A stretch of 39,872 bases of DNA from Sporichthya sp. (GTDB taxonomy: Bacteria; Actinomycetota; Actinomycetes; Sporichthyales; Sporichthyaceae), in assembly GCF_013815995.1 (NCBI RefSeq), contig NZ_JACDFE010000010.1, positions 1 through 39,872 on the forward strand, in the 5' to 3' direction. The notes below the pieces were generated by a model. The model made no database searches and had not been told where the DNA came from. It saw only the letters and a list, made by a program, of their open reading frames with translations. Positions 1-6,841 of this stretch are shown in pieces; positions within the stretch are counted from its first letter, which is position 1, and each line of letters begins with the position of its first letter. The translations under genes and the position numbers were made by a program.

Positions 1-767
1 GCCTGGTACTGACCGTTGCCGCGCAGCAGACCCACGACAACGCCCCGGCGGTCGCGCAGGCCCGCGACGACCTGATCGAACGGGTCCGGACCGAGACCGA
101 GCAGGCCGACGAGTTGCAGCGTCGCCTGGTCGGGCTCCGCGCCGAGGTCGACGGCGCCCGGGACGACGCGCTCGCCGCGACCTCCGCCGGCTCCGCCGCC
201 CGCACCGAGCTCGAACGTCTCTCCGCCCTCGCCGGCGTCAGCGCAGTGCGCGGACCGGGGATCAGGATCGTCGTCGACGACGCGCCCAACGGCGATCTGC
301 GCGCCGACAGCGCCACCGGCCGGGTGCTCGACACCGATCTGCAGCGCCTGCTCAACGGACTCTGGGCGGCCGGCGCCGAGGCGGTGTCGGTGAACGGGCA
401 GCGCCTGACCCAACTCACCGCGGTGCGCTCCGCCGGGGACGCGATCTTGGTCGCCTACCGGCCCCTGAGCCCGCCGTACGAGGTGCTGGCGATCGGGAAC
501 CCCGACGACCTCGAGGTCGACTTCGTCGACGGGCCCGGCGGGCGCTGGTTCCACACCCTGGAGGGATTCGGCATCCGCTTCACCGTGACCACGGAGAAGG
601 ACCTGCGCCTCCCGGCCGCCAGCGGCGTGACCCTGCGCAACGCGCTCGCCGGCGAACCGAAGCCCGCCACACCGAATCCCGCCCCGACGAAGCCGGCCCC
701 GCTGAGCCCCGCCCCGACAACCGCACCGAGTGCGGCCGCTTCGAGTCCCGCACGGACCGACCGATGA
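1..767 (+). CDS. DUF881 family membrane-anchored protein (5' end outside window)
   Basis: The reading frame is open from the left edge (first full codon at base 3), so the gene starts upstream of the window. The first visible residues (LVLTVAAQQT) look like the end of a membrane helix. Next comes a charged, coiled-coil-like stretch rich in Glu, Arg and Ala (roughly visible residues 20–70), then the DUF881 domain, and a Pro/Ala/Thr-rich C-terminal tail. This order of helix, coiled coil and globular domain is standard for DUF881 proteins of Gram-positive bacteria; their exact role is unknown, and location next to cell-division genes is usual. The stop overlaps the start of the next gene (ATGA at 764–767), so the two are probably translationally coupled. 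A second DUF881 gene lies just beyond it. Family assignment is firm; function is not. Confidence 0.88.
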   Translation, partial: LVLTVAAQQTHDNAPAVAQARDDLIERVRTETEQADELQRRLVGLRAEVDGARDDALAATSAGSAARTELERLSALAGVSAVRGPGIRIVVDDAPNGDLRADSATGRVLDTDLQRLLNGLWAAGAEAVSVNGQRLTQLTAVRSAGDAILVAYRPLSPPYEVLAIGNPDDLEVDFVDGPGGRWFHTLEGFGIRFTVTTEKDLRLPAASGVTLRNALAGEPKPATPNPAPTKPAPLSPAPTTAPSAAASSPARTDR

Positions 768-1096
768 TTGGCGCTCTCGGCCTGATGGTCGGCATCGCGC
801 TCGGGTTGGTCTTCGACCCGACCGTGCCAGTCTGGATGCAGCCCTACCTGCCGATCGCGGTGGTGGCCGCGCTCGACGCGCTCTTCGGTGCCCTGCGAGC
901 GCTGCTGGACGGAATCTTCAGCGACAAGGTCTTCGTGGTCTCGTTCATCGCCAACGTGCTGGTCGCGGTCCTGGTCGTCTTCATCGGCGACCGGCTCGGC
1001 GTGGGCGGGCAGCTGACCACCGGGATCATCGTCGTGCTCAGCATCCGGATCTTCTCCAACGTCGCCGCGATCCGGCGCCACCTGCTCTCGGCCTGA
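764..1096 (+). CDS. sbp: Small basic protein Sbp (DUF1290)
   Basis: A 110-residue, almost wholly hydrophobic protein with about three membrane helices (near residues 2–20, 25–45 and 60–100). Length, composition and its position between two DUF881 genes match Sbp/DUF1290, an integral membrane protein found beside division and envelope genes in Gram-positive bacteria. The ATG overlaps the previous stop by four bases, and the next gene starts three bases after its own stop, so all three are in one transcription unit. The biochemical role is not established; one inference is that it forms a membrane complex with the two DUF881 proteins. Confidence 0.9.
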   Translation: MIGALGLMVGIALGLVFDPTVPVWMQPYLPIAVVAALDALFGALRALLDGIFSDKVFVVSFIANVLVAVLVVFIGDRLGVGGQLTTGIIVVLSIRIFSNVAAIRRHLLSA

Positions 1097-1099
1097 GTT

Positions 1100-2041
1100 A
1101 TGGCCGACGACATGCAGAACGACGAGCGGGACGACAAGCCGGACGCCAGCCTCGACTACGGCGCGCCGCCGGAGCGGGAGGACGAGACCCTGCTGATCGC
1201 GGGGCACCAGTTCGGCGGTCAGGCGGCCCAGGATGCGGCAGCGGCCGAGCCGGAGGCCCCGATGCCGCAGGTGCCCTCGACGCTGCCGCGCGTCGAGCCC
1301 GGCTTCTCCCCGCCCCCCGCCGGTTTCCGCGGCCTGATCACCGCCCTGCGGGTCCGCCGGGCCGCGCCGACCCAATTCGTGATCGCGGTGCTGTGCGGCC
1401 TGCTCGGGTTCTTCGCCGTCGTCCAACTGCGCCTGCAGGCCGACGACAACAACCTGCGCACCGCCCGGCAGAGCGACCTGATCCGCATCCTGGACGACCT
1501 CAACGACCGCTCCGAGCGCCTTGACAGCGAGGTCCGCGACCTGGAGCAGCGTCGCTCGGAGCTGCAGTCCGGCTCGGACCGGTCCAAGGCGGCGCTGTCC
1601 GAGGCCCAGGACCGTCGCTCGGTGCTGGGCATCCTGGCCGGCACCGTGCCGGCCCGCGGTCCGGGCATCCTGCTGCGCATCGTCGACTCCCAGCAGAAGG
1701 TGGACGCAGCGGTCCTGCTGGACACCCTGCAGGAGCTGCGCGACGCCGGAGCCGAGGCCGTCCAGATCAACGATGTGCGCGTGGTCGCGAGCACCGACTT
1801 CCTGGATGCCGCCCCCGGCAGCGTGCAGATCGACGGCGTGGTGGTGACCGCCCCGTACCTGTTCAAGGTCATCGGCGACCCAGATACCCTCGACCCCGCG
1901 TTGCGGATTCCCGGCGGGGTGTTCGCGGTGCTCGGCGAACGGGGGGCGACTCCCACCGTCGAGACCCGCAGGCAGGTCACGGTGGACGCCACGCGCCCGG
2001 CCGCGGACCTCGACTACGCCCGCCCGAGCGAGACGAACTGA
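1100..2041 (+). CDS. DUF881 family protein, long-tailed paralogue
   Basis: A 313-residue protein. Residues 1–90 form a hydrophilic, acidic and Pro-rich cytoplasmic tail, much longer than in most DUF881 proteins. One membrane helix follows (about 92–112, FVIAVLCGLLGFFAVVQL), then a coiled coil (about 120–165) and the DUF881 domain (about 170–290), which would lie outside the membrane. It is a paralogue of the gene at the left edge: both carry the domain's AEAVxxN/xxR signature. The ATG lies three bases after the sbp stop. A role in the envelope or division apparatus is inferred from context only. Confidence 0.9.
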   Translation: MADDMQNDERDDKPDASLDYGAPPEREDETLLIAGHQFGGQAAQDAAAAEPEAPMPQVPSTLPRVEPGFSPPPAGFRGLITALRVRRAAPTQFVIAVLCGLLGFFAVVQLRLQADDNNLRTARQSDLIRILDDLNDRSERLDSEVRDLEQRRSELQSGSDRSKAALSEAQDRRSVLGILAGTVPARGPGILLRIVDSQQKVDAAVLLDTLQELRDAGAEAVQINDVRVVASTDFLDAAPGSVQIDGVVVTAPYLFKVIGDPDTLDPALRIPGGVFAVLGERGATPTVETRRQVTVDATRPAADLDYARPSETN

Positions 2042-2072
2042 TCGCGCAGACCGACCCGCACGAAAGGCCCGG

Positions 2073-2453
2073 ATGTCCGTCCCCGACGAGCTGAAGTACA
2101 CCGCCGAACACGAGTGGGCACAGGACACCGAGTCCGGCTCGATCCGCGTCGGCATCACCGACCACGCCCAGGAGCAACTGGGCGACATCGTGTTCGTCTC
2201 ACTGCCCCAACCGGGGGACAGGGTCGTGGCCGGTTCCCCGTGCGGGGAGCTGGAGTCGACCAAGAGCGTCAGCGAGATCTACGCCCCGGTTTCCGGGGAG
2301 ATCGTCGCGGTGAACTCGGCGATCGAGACCGCACCCGAACTGGTCAACTCCGAACCGTACGGCGGGGGCTGGATGTTCGAGGTCCGGCCGGACGACCCGA
2401 AGTCGCTCAAGGAACTCCTGACCGCCGCGGAGTACACCGCCGCGATCGGGTAG
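2073..2453 (+). CDS. gcvH: Glycine cleavage system H protein
   Basis: A 126-residue protein, the usual length for GcvH. It is the lipoyl carrier that shuttles the aminomethyl group between the P, T and L proteins of glycine cleavage. The lipoylated lysine is K64 in ELESTKSVSEIYAP, the classical lipoyl-attachment motif, and the hybrid barrel-sandwich pattern (GITDHAQEQLGDIVFV, then PVSGEIVAVN) is complete. GAAAGG ahead of the ATG can serve as ribosome binding site. No gcvP or gcvT is present here; gcvH lying apart from them and next to an FHA protein and FtsR is the normal actinobacterial arrangement. Confidence 0.96.
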   Translation: MSVPDELKYTAEHEWAQDTESGSIRVGITDHAQEQLGDIVFVSLPQPGDRVVAGSPCGELESTKSVSEIYAPVSGEIVAVNSAIETAPELVNSEPYGGGWMFEVRPDDPKSLKELLTAAEYTAAIG

Positions 2454-2484
2454 ACCCGCATACCGGACGATGTGACGGACCCGG

Positions 2485-2514
2485 TTGACCCTCGTTGACC
2501 GCCACAAATAGGTT
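2485..2514 (+). promoter_or_regulatory. Candidate sigma70-type promoter for the FHA–ftsR unit
   Basis: TTGACC (2485–2490) and TAGGTT (2509–2514) are separated by 18 nt in the gap after gcvH. A second TTGACC starts ten bases further on (2495), giving a direct repeat with one-helical-turn spacing that could also be a regulator half-site pair. Prediction from sequence only. Confidence 0.45.
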
Positions 2515-2556
2515 CGCACTCACGCTCAACCTCAGGTACAGGGAAAGGCCGGAGCA

Positions 2557-3090
2557 ATGTTCTGCAGCCAGTGCGGCCACCGGCCTCCTGACGACGCCCG
2601 GTTCTGCCCGAACTGTGGTGCCGCCCTGGCCGGCGGCGGGCCGGACGGGTCGGAGAACACCTCGAGCATCTCGATCGCCGGCCTGGAGGTGGAGGCCGAG
2701 GCCGGTCTGCTCTCACCCGGCGACCAGGCCGCTGTCGACGCGTTGCCGCCGGGCTCGGCTCTGTTGATCGTCCAGCGCGGCCCGCAGTCCGGCAGTCGCT
2801 TCCTGCTCGACGCCCAGCAGACCCGCTCCGGCCGGCATCCGGACAGCGACATCTTTCTCGACGACGTGACCGTCTCGCGGCGGCACGCGGATTTCGAGCG
2901 CGTCGGTGACGGCACCTTCCGGGTCAAGGACGCGGGCAGCCTCAACGGTACCTACGTCAACCGGGAACGCATCGAGGAGGCCGTCCTCACCGGCGGCGAC
3001 GAGGTCCAGATCGGCAAGTACCGTCTCGTCTTCTTCGCCTCGGCGCCGGGCGCACTGGGCGAGGAGGCCGGGACGGAGAGTTTGTCTTGA
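2557..3090 (+). CDS. Zinc-ribbon plus FHA-domain protein (GarA/OdhI-like)
   Basis: A 177-residue protein. Residues 3–20 form a zinc ribbon (C3, C6, C17, C20). Residues about 75–165 form an FHA domain with all hallmarks: GRHPDSD, SRRHA and NGTYVN, which bind phosphothreonine. In mycobacteria and corynebacteria the equivalent position holds GarA/OdhI, which is phosphorylated by Ser/Thr kinases on an N-terminal ETTS motif and then controls 2-oxoglutarate metabolism. Here the matching segment reads ENTSSIS (about residues 32–38), so the phospho-switch threonine may be kept, but the zinc ribbon is an addition relative to GarA. The gene overlaps ftsR by four bases. The FHA call is firm; a GarA-type role is inferred. 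Confidence 0.9.
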   Translation: MFCSQCGHRPPDDARFCPNCGAALAGGGPDGSENTSSISIAGLEVEAEAGLLSPGDQAAVDALPPGSALLIVQRGPQSGSRFLLDAQQTRSGRHPDSDIFLDDVTVSRRHADFERVGDGTFRVKDAGSLNGTYVNRERIEEAVLTGGDEVQIGKYRLVFFASAPGALGEEAGTESLS

Positions 3091-3797
3091 GTGCGGCAAT
3101 GCCGGCCGGGGGCAGCCACCTCAGCATCGGGGAGGTGCTGGCCTGCCTGCGGCCGGACTTCCCGGAACTGACGATCTCCAAGATCCGCTTCTACGAAGCT
3201 GCCGGACTGGTCGAGCCGGCGCGCACTCCGGCCGGGTACCGCAAGTTCTCCACCCGCGACGTCGAGCGGCTGCGCTACGTCCTTACCGCCAAGCACGACC
3301 ACTACCTGCCGTTGCGGGTGATCCGGGACCAGCTCGAGGCGATCGACGCCGGCGAGGGCCCGGCGGTGGACCGGGGCGGGAGCGCACCCGGCCCGCACCC
3401 GCAGTTCGACCTGCGCCCGTCCGAGGTCCGCCTCACGCGCGAGCAGATGCTGGCCGAGACCGGGCTCGACCCCGACCAGTTGGCCGCCATCGACGAGTCC
3501 GGACTGCTGCACCGGCGGCGCGGCGGCTACTACGACGCCGACGACGTGGTGATCGCGACGATCGTGGCCGAACTGGGGCGATTCGGGCTCGAACCACGTC
3601 ATCTGCGCGCCTTCAAAGGCGCCGCGGATCGTGAGGTCGGCCTGGTCGAACAGCTCGTCGTCCAGCCCAATACCCGACGCCGTGGCGGCGCCGGACTGGA
3701 GCGCAGCCGGGAGAACGCGACGGAGCTCGCGACCCGTCTGGCGCGCCTGCACTCGGCCCTGTTGCAGGCTGGGCTTCGCCACACCCTGAGCCCCTGA
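3087..3797 (+). CDS. ftsR: MerR-family transcriptional regulator FtsR
   Basis: A 236-residue regulator with a MerR-type winged-helix DNA-binding domain (about residues 10–85; KIRFYEAAGL is the recognition region and GYRKFSTRDVERLRYV the wing). A second HTH-like half follows (LRPSEVRLTREQMLAETGL...GGYYDADDVV) and then a helical C-terminal region. This matches the FtsR family, which activates ftsZ expression in corynebacteria. The listed start is a TTG overlapping the stop of the FHA gene; an in-frame ATG at 3099 would shorten it by four residues. Both belong to the same transcription unit. Confidence 0.87.
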   Translation: MSAAMPAGGSHLSIGEVLACLRPDFPELTISKIRFYEAAGLVEPARTPAGYRKFSTRDVERLRYVLTAKHDHYLPLRVIRDQLEAIDAGEGPAVDRGGSAPGPHPQFDLRPSEVRLTREQMLAETGLDPDQLAAIDESGLLHRRRGGYYDADDVVIATIVAELGRFGLEPRHLRAFKGAADREVGLVEQLVVQPNTRRRGGAGLERSRENATELATRLARLHSALLQAGLRHTLSP

Positions 3798-3804
3798 CCC
3801 CGGG

Positions 3805-3810
3805 TACTGT
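3805..3810 (+). promoter_or_regulatory. -10 box (TACTGT) for a leaderless DUF151 transcript
   Basis: TACTGT ends seven bases before the GTG at 3818 and there is no Shine–Dalgarno sequence. The same spacing recurs before many genes in this window. It argues for GTG 3818, not the in-frame GTG at 3809, as the start. Confidence 0.5.
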
Positions 3811-3817
3811 GGCGAAC

Positions 3818-4288
3818 GTGAACCCTCTCGACGTGGTCGGTGTGCGTGTGGAGATGCCGGCCAACCAGCCGATCGTCCTGCTGAGGGAGACGTCGGGGGA
3901 GCGCTACCTGCCGATCTGGATCGGGGCCGTCGAAGCCACCGCGATCGCGTTCGCCCAACAGGGTGTGGTGCCGGCCCGGCCGATGACCCACGATCTGTTC
4001 CGCGACGTCCTGGAGGCCCTGGGCCAGGAGCTCGTGCAGGTCCGGATCACCGGGCTGCGCGACGGAGTCTTCTATGCCGAGCTGCACTTCTCCGGCGGCA
4101 TCGAGGTGAGCGCAAGGCCTTCGGATGCGATCGCCCTGGCTCTGCGCACCGGAACCCCGATCTTCGGCAGTGAAGAGGTCCTCGACGAGGCCGGGATCGC
4201 CATCCCGGACGAGCAGGAAAACGAGGTCGAGAAGTTCCGGGAGTTCCTGGACCAGATTTCGCCCGAGGACTTCGACACCACCGGCTGA
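3818..4288 (+). CDS. Bifunctional nuclease family protein (DUF151)
   Basis: A 156-residue protein from the GTG at 3818, beginning MNPLDVVGVRVEMP as most family members do. The DUF151 domain spans roughly residues 5–135 (PIVLLRE, YLPIWIG, SARPSDAIALALR are conserved blocks), followed by an acidic tail (EEVLDEAG...EFLDQISPEDF). Family members have been described as bifunctional nucleases with DNase and RNase activity, but the physiological role in actinobacteria is uncertain. It follows ftsR by 20 bases and precedes a strong hairpin, so it ends the first block. An alternative GTG at 3809 would add three residues. Confidence 0.9.
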   Translation: MNPLDVVGVRVEMPANQPIVLLRETSGERYLPIWIGAVEATAIAFAQQGVVPARPMTHDLFRDVLEALGQELVQVRITGLRDGVFYAELHFSGGIEVSARPSDAIALALRTGTPIFGSEEVLDEAGIAIPDEQENEVEKFREFLDQISPEDFDTTG

Positions 4289-4292
4289 TCAA

Positions 4293-4315
4293 TTCAGGGG
4301 GTGTCACCCCCTGAA
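4293..4315 (+). terminator. Perfect hairpin after the DUF151 gene
   Basis: A 10-bp perfect stem, TTCAGGGGGT / ACCCCCTGAA, with a three-base loop starts five bases after the stop codon. There is no clear U-tract, so it may be a weak intrinsic terminator or an RNA-stabilising 3' hairpin. Confidence 0.6.
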
Positions 4316-4389
4316 CGACGAACTGACCCTGTCTCAGTAACAACTGTCCCAACTGCCACTCACGCCCCACGCTCGGACGGCGAGTTGCG

Positions 4390-4418
4390 TTGACGGCTCG
4401 GTGCAACCCTCCTACCTT
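4390..4418 (+). promoter_or_regulatory. Strong sigma70-type promoter for the MerR gene
   Basis: TTGACG (4390–4395) and TACCTT (4413–4418) are separated by exactly 17 nt. The leader would be about 50 nt. It contains an inverted repeat CCGGTG...CACCGG (4436–4441 and 4452–4457) around an AT-rich core, a possible operator or small hairpin ahead of the ribosome binding site. Confidence 0.7.
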
Positions 4419-4475
4419 CGACAACAGAAACGTCTCCGGTGTAATTACCAGCACCGGAATCTGGCAGGAGGCGCC

Positions 4476-5069
4476 ATGAGCGACACCCCGGGTACCACGG
4501 CCCCCGGCGCCACGCCGGATCCGCGCGCCGTGCTGGCCGCGGGCGAGCAGGGACTCCTGTTCGAGCCGGACATCTCGCACCTGTCCGAGGACGTCGGCTA
4601 CCGCGGCCCGACCGCCTGCTCCGCTGCCGGCATCACCTACCGGCAGCTGGACTACTGGGCCCGCACCGGGCTGGTCGAGCCGAGCATCCGCCCGGCGACC
4701 GGCTCCGGGACGCAGCGGCTCTACGGCTTCCGCGACATCCTGGTGCTCAAGATCGTCAAGCGCCTCCTGGACGCCGGCGTCTCGCTGCAGCAGATCCGCC
4801 AGGCGGTCACCCACCTGGCCCACCGCGGCATCTCCGACCTGGCCACGCTCACCCTGATGAGCGACGGCGCCACCGTGTACGAGTGCACATCCGCGGAAGA
4901 GGTCGTCGACCTGCTCCAGGGCGGGCAGGGCGTGTTCGGCATCGCCGTAGGCCGGGTCTGGCAGGAGGTCGAGGGATCCTTGGCCGAGCTGCCGGGCGAG
5001 CGCCCCGAACCGGCCAGTGACACTCCGGCCGATGAACTGGCCCAGCGCCGGGCCCGCAAGACCGGCTAG
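4476..5069 (+). CDS. MerR-family regulator (second of the conserved block)
   Basis: A 197-residue regulator. The ATG at 4476 is chosen because AGGAGG sits just before it; the frame remains open upstream but that stretch contains the promoter. The MerR helix-turn-helix domain lies near residues 45–120 (GITYRQLDYWARTGLVEPS, then LYGFRDILVLKIVKRLLDAG). A C-terminal domain (about 125–185) has no recognisable metal or drug-binding cysteine set. It matches the second MerR gene that in mycobacteria follows ftsR and the DUF151 gene. It has its own promoter and a bidirectional terminator. The regulated genes cannot be told from the sequence. Confidence 0.88.
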   Translation: MSDTPGTTAPGATPDPRAVLAAGEQGLLFEPDISHLSEDVGYRGPTACSAAGITYRQLDYWARTGLVEPSIRPATGSGTQRLYGFRDILVLKIVKRLLDAGVSLQQIRQAVTHLAHRGISDLATLTLMSDGATVYECTSAEEVVDLLQGGQGVFGIAVGRVWQEVEGSLAELPGERPEPASDTPADELAQRRARKTG

Positions 5070-5088
5070 ACCCGCCCTCCACAACGAA

Positions 5089-5123
5089 AAGCGCCGCCGA
5101 GCCGAGAGGCTCAGGCGGCGCTT
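5089..5123. terminator. Bidirectional intrinsic terminator
   Basis: AAGCGCCGCCGAGCC – GAGA – GGCTC(A)GGCGGCGCTT forms a 15-bp stem with one bulged base, preceded by AAAA and followed by TTG. It lies between the converging MerR and DUF5999 genes and overlaps the last codons of the latter. Confidence 0.85.
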
Positions 5124-5365
5124 GTGCTTGTGCCCTGTCCGGGGTCCGTGGGGCGCCGGGGGGCGACCACTTCGCCGTCAGGCAACAGTTCTCCGGTGTC
5201 GTCGAACAGGACGACGCCGTTGCAGAGCAGGCTCCAGCCCTGCTCCGGATAGCAGACCAGGGTCAGGGCGGCCTCCCGGTTGGGGGCGGCTGCAGGCGGG
5301 CAGGCGGGCTCGTGTCGACACGTCAGCGTGTCAGTGATCGTCGTTGTCACATGCACAGCCTGCAC
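5111..5365 (-). CDS. DUF5999 family protein
   Basis: A short protein (84 residues from the GTG at 5365). It carries the signature of the small actinobacterial family DUF5999: a Cys/His-containing start (CRHEPACP) and the near-invariant block QGWSLLCNGVVLFDDTGELLPDG (quoted in part: SLLCNGVVLF). No function is known. The start is uncertain: GTG codons at 5365, 5356 and 5350 are all possible and none has a good ribosome binding site; 5350 would give VTTTITDTLTCRHEPACP. It converges on the MerR gene. Confidence 0.8.
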   Translation of the reverse strand: MQAVHVTTTITDTLTCRHEPACPPAAAPNREAALTLVCYPEQGWSLLCNGVVLFDDTGELLPDGEVVAPRRPTDPGQGTSTSAA

Positions 5366-5423
5366 CGTCCGTCTCTGGAGTACCTACTGACACGTGGTTA
5401 GGCAGGGCGAAATCCTGATGAAC

Positions 5424-5446
5424 TCCAAAAACCCCGTGTTTCGGGC
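5424..5446 (-). terminator. Weak terminator after rskA
   Basis: Read on the minus strand, GCCCGAAACACGGGGTTTTT is a short CCCG/CGGG stem followed by five T, ten bases downstream of the rskA stop. The stem is short, so confidence is modest. Confidence 0.45.
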
Positions 5447-5455
5447 GGGCCGCGC

Positions 5456-6199
5456 TCAGGCCTCGCGGGGGAGGTCCATCGCCAGCACCGGCTTCGTGGT
5501 CGGGCGGGTCGAGCCACCGGCCGGCTCCTTGGTCACAGCCAACGCGCTCGCGTCGCCCGGGCCGTTGAACAGCCGGGTGGTGTTCGCCTTGCCGTCACTG
5601 TCAAAGGTGCCCATCGAGGTCACGGCCGAACCCGGGCCGAGCAGCCACACCTGGTAGGTGCGCTTCGCGCCGGCGTCGGGCAAGCCGTGGGCCATGAAGA
5701 CCATGTCGCCTGTGCTGCGGGAGACGGTCAGGACTGCCTTGACCGCACCGTTGGCCGCGTTAAAGGTCTCGGCATCGGCCGCGGTCTGCACCGCGGTGAT
5801 CTCGTCGACGGAGAGACCCGAGTCGCCCGAGTTCAGCCCCCAGGCGCCCAGCCCGACGGCAACCACGACCGCCGAAGCGGCGGCGGACATCGTCCAGCGA
5901 CTCATCCGGGAGGAGCCCTTGCGGGCCCTCGCCTCGGCCAGTGTGCTGACCAACGGCGGCAGCTGGCGCGTCTGCGCAACCTCGGCCATCAGACGCTCGC
6001 GGAAGCCCGCCGGCGGCCGCTCGGCCGCCGCGATGCCCAGCAGGGTCGCGGTGGCGACCAGTTCGGCCACCTCGTCCCGGCAGTTCGCGCAGCTCCTCAG
6101 ATGCGCGACAAAGGCGTCGTGTTCCTCATTGGTCAGTGCTCCGGTCGCATATGCGCCGGTGAGCAGGTGCAGGTCTAGGTCTAGGTCTGCGGCGCTCAT
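5456..6199 (-). CDS. rskA: Anti-sigma factor RskA (regulator of SigK)
   Basis: A 247-residue membrane protein. The N-terminal cytoplasmic anti-sigma domain has the zinc-binding HxxxCxxC motif (H33, C37, C40). A linker is followed by one membrane helix (about residues 104–122, AAASAVVVAVGLGAWGL) and an extracytoplasmic RskA C-terminal domain (about 130–247). Such anti-sigma factors hold SigK inactive at the membrane until the extracytoplasmic domain is proteolysed. The ATG overlaps the sigK stop by four bases, so the pair is translationally coupled. A GACCTAGACCTAGACCTGC-type tandem near the N-terminus gives the DLDLDLHL run. Confidence 0.93.
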   Translation of the reverse strand: MSAADLDLDLHLLTGAYATGALTNEEHDAFVAHLRSCANCRDEVAELVATATLLGIAAAERPPAGFRERLMAEVAQTRQLPPLVSTLAEARARKGSSRMSRWTMSAAASAVVVAVGLGAWGLNSGDSGLSVDEITAVQTAADAETFNAANGAVKAVLTVSRSTGDMVFMAHGLPDAGAKRTYQVWLLGPGSAVTSMGTFDSDGKANTTRLFNGPGDASALAVTKEPAGGSTRPTTKPVLAMDLPREA

Positions 6200-6801
6200 G
6201 CGGTCACTCCCAGGCAGTCGCGCAGGCGAATCAGGCCGTCGCGCATTCTCGTCTTCACTGTGCCGAGTGGCACGTCCAGCAGTTCGCCCACCTCGCGGTA
6301 GGTGTAGCCGCCGTAATAGGCCAGGCCGACGGATTCGCGCTGCAGCTCGGTCAACGACCCCAGGCAGCGGCGCACCGCTTCTTTCTCCAGCCGGATCTCC
6401 ACGCTCTCGGAGACGTCGTCGTAGGCCGGCTCGTACGTTCGCGGGGCCAGCTTGCGGACCCGTTCGGTCGCCGCCTGCTCGGACCGCACCCGGTCCACCG
6501 CGCGGCGGTGGGCCATCGTCATGATCCAGGCCATCGCCGAGCCCTGGTTCTCGTCAAAGCGCGAGGCGTTGCGCCAAACGGTCACCAGGACCTCCTGGGA
6601 CACCTCTTCGGACTGCGCCGGATCGCGCAGAACGCGACGGATCAGGCCGTACACCGGGCCGGAGACCCGGGTGAAAACAGCCTCGTAGGCCGCGTTGTCG
6701 CCCTTGGCCACCCGGACCATGAGGTCCTCGAGGCGCTCGGGGGCCTGATCCTCGGCCGGGACGTCTCGGACTGCACGCAGCCCCGCCGGTCTCTCGCTCA
6801 T
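6196..6801 (-). CDS. sigK: ECF RNA polymerase sigma factor SigK
   Basis: A 201-residue ECF sigma factor starting at the ATG at 6801 (MSERPAGL); the frame continues 24 codons upstream but those overlap the end of the preceding gene. Region 2 lies near residues 30–100 (PVYGLIRRVLRD, EEVSQEVLVTVW, MTMAHRRAVDRVR) and region 4 near 135–195 (LTELQRESVGLAYYGGYTYREVG in part, LGTVKTRMRDGLIRLR). The paired RskA downstream identifies the SigK subfamily. The lipoprotein gene upstream on the same strand ends 40 bases before it, suggesting one operon. Target promoters cannot be named from this window. Confidence 0.93.
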   Translation of the reverse strand: MSERPAGLRAVRDVPAEDQAPERLEDLMVRVAKGDNAAYEAVFTRVSGPVYGLIRRVLRDPAQSEEVSQEVLVTVWRNASRFDENQGSAMAWIMTMAHRRAVDRVRSEQAATERVRKLAPRTYEPAYDDVSESVEIRLEKEAVRRCLGSLTELQRESVGLAYYGGYTYREVGELLDVPLGTVKTRMRDGLIRLRDCLGVTA

Positions 6802-6841
6802 GTCGTCTCTTCGGAACGGCGCTCGCACCGGCTTGGTCCCC

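Noticed and set aside
455-2263. Long open frame on the minus strand
   Set aside because: It is antisense to the DUF881 pair and sbp, which have family signatures; a GC-rich codon-bias shadow with no recognisable domain.
5311-5332. CGTGTCGACACG palindrome cluster as an operator
   Set aside because: It lies within the coding part of the DUF5999 gene for every plausible start, so chance from codon content is likely.
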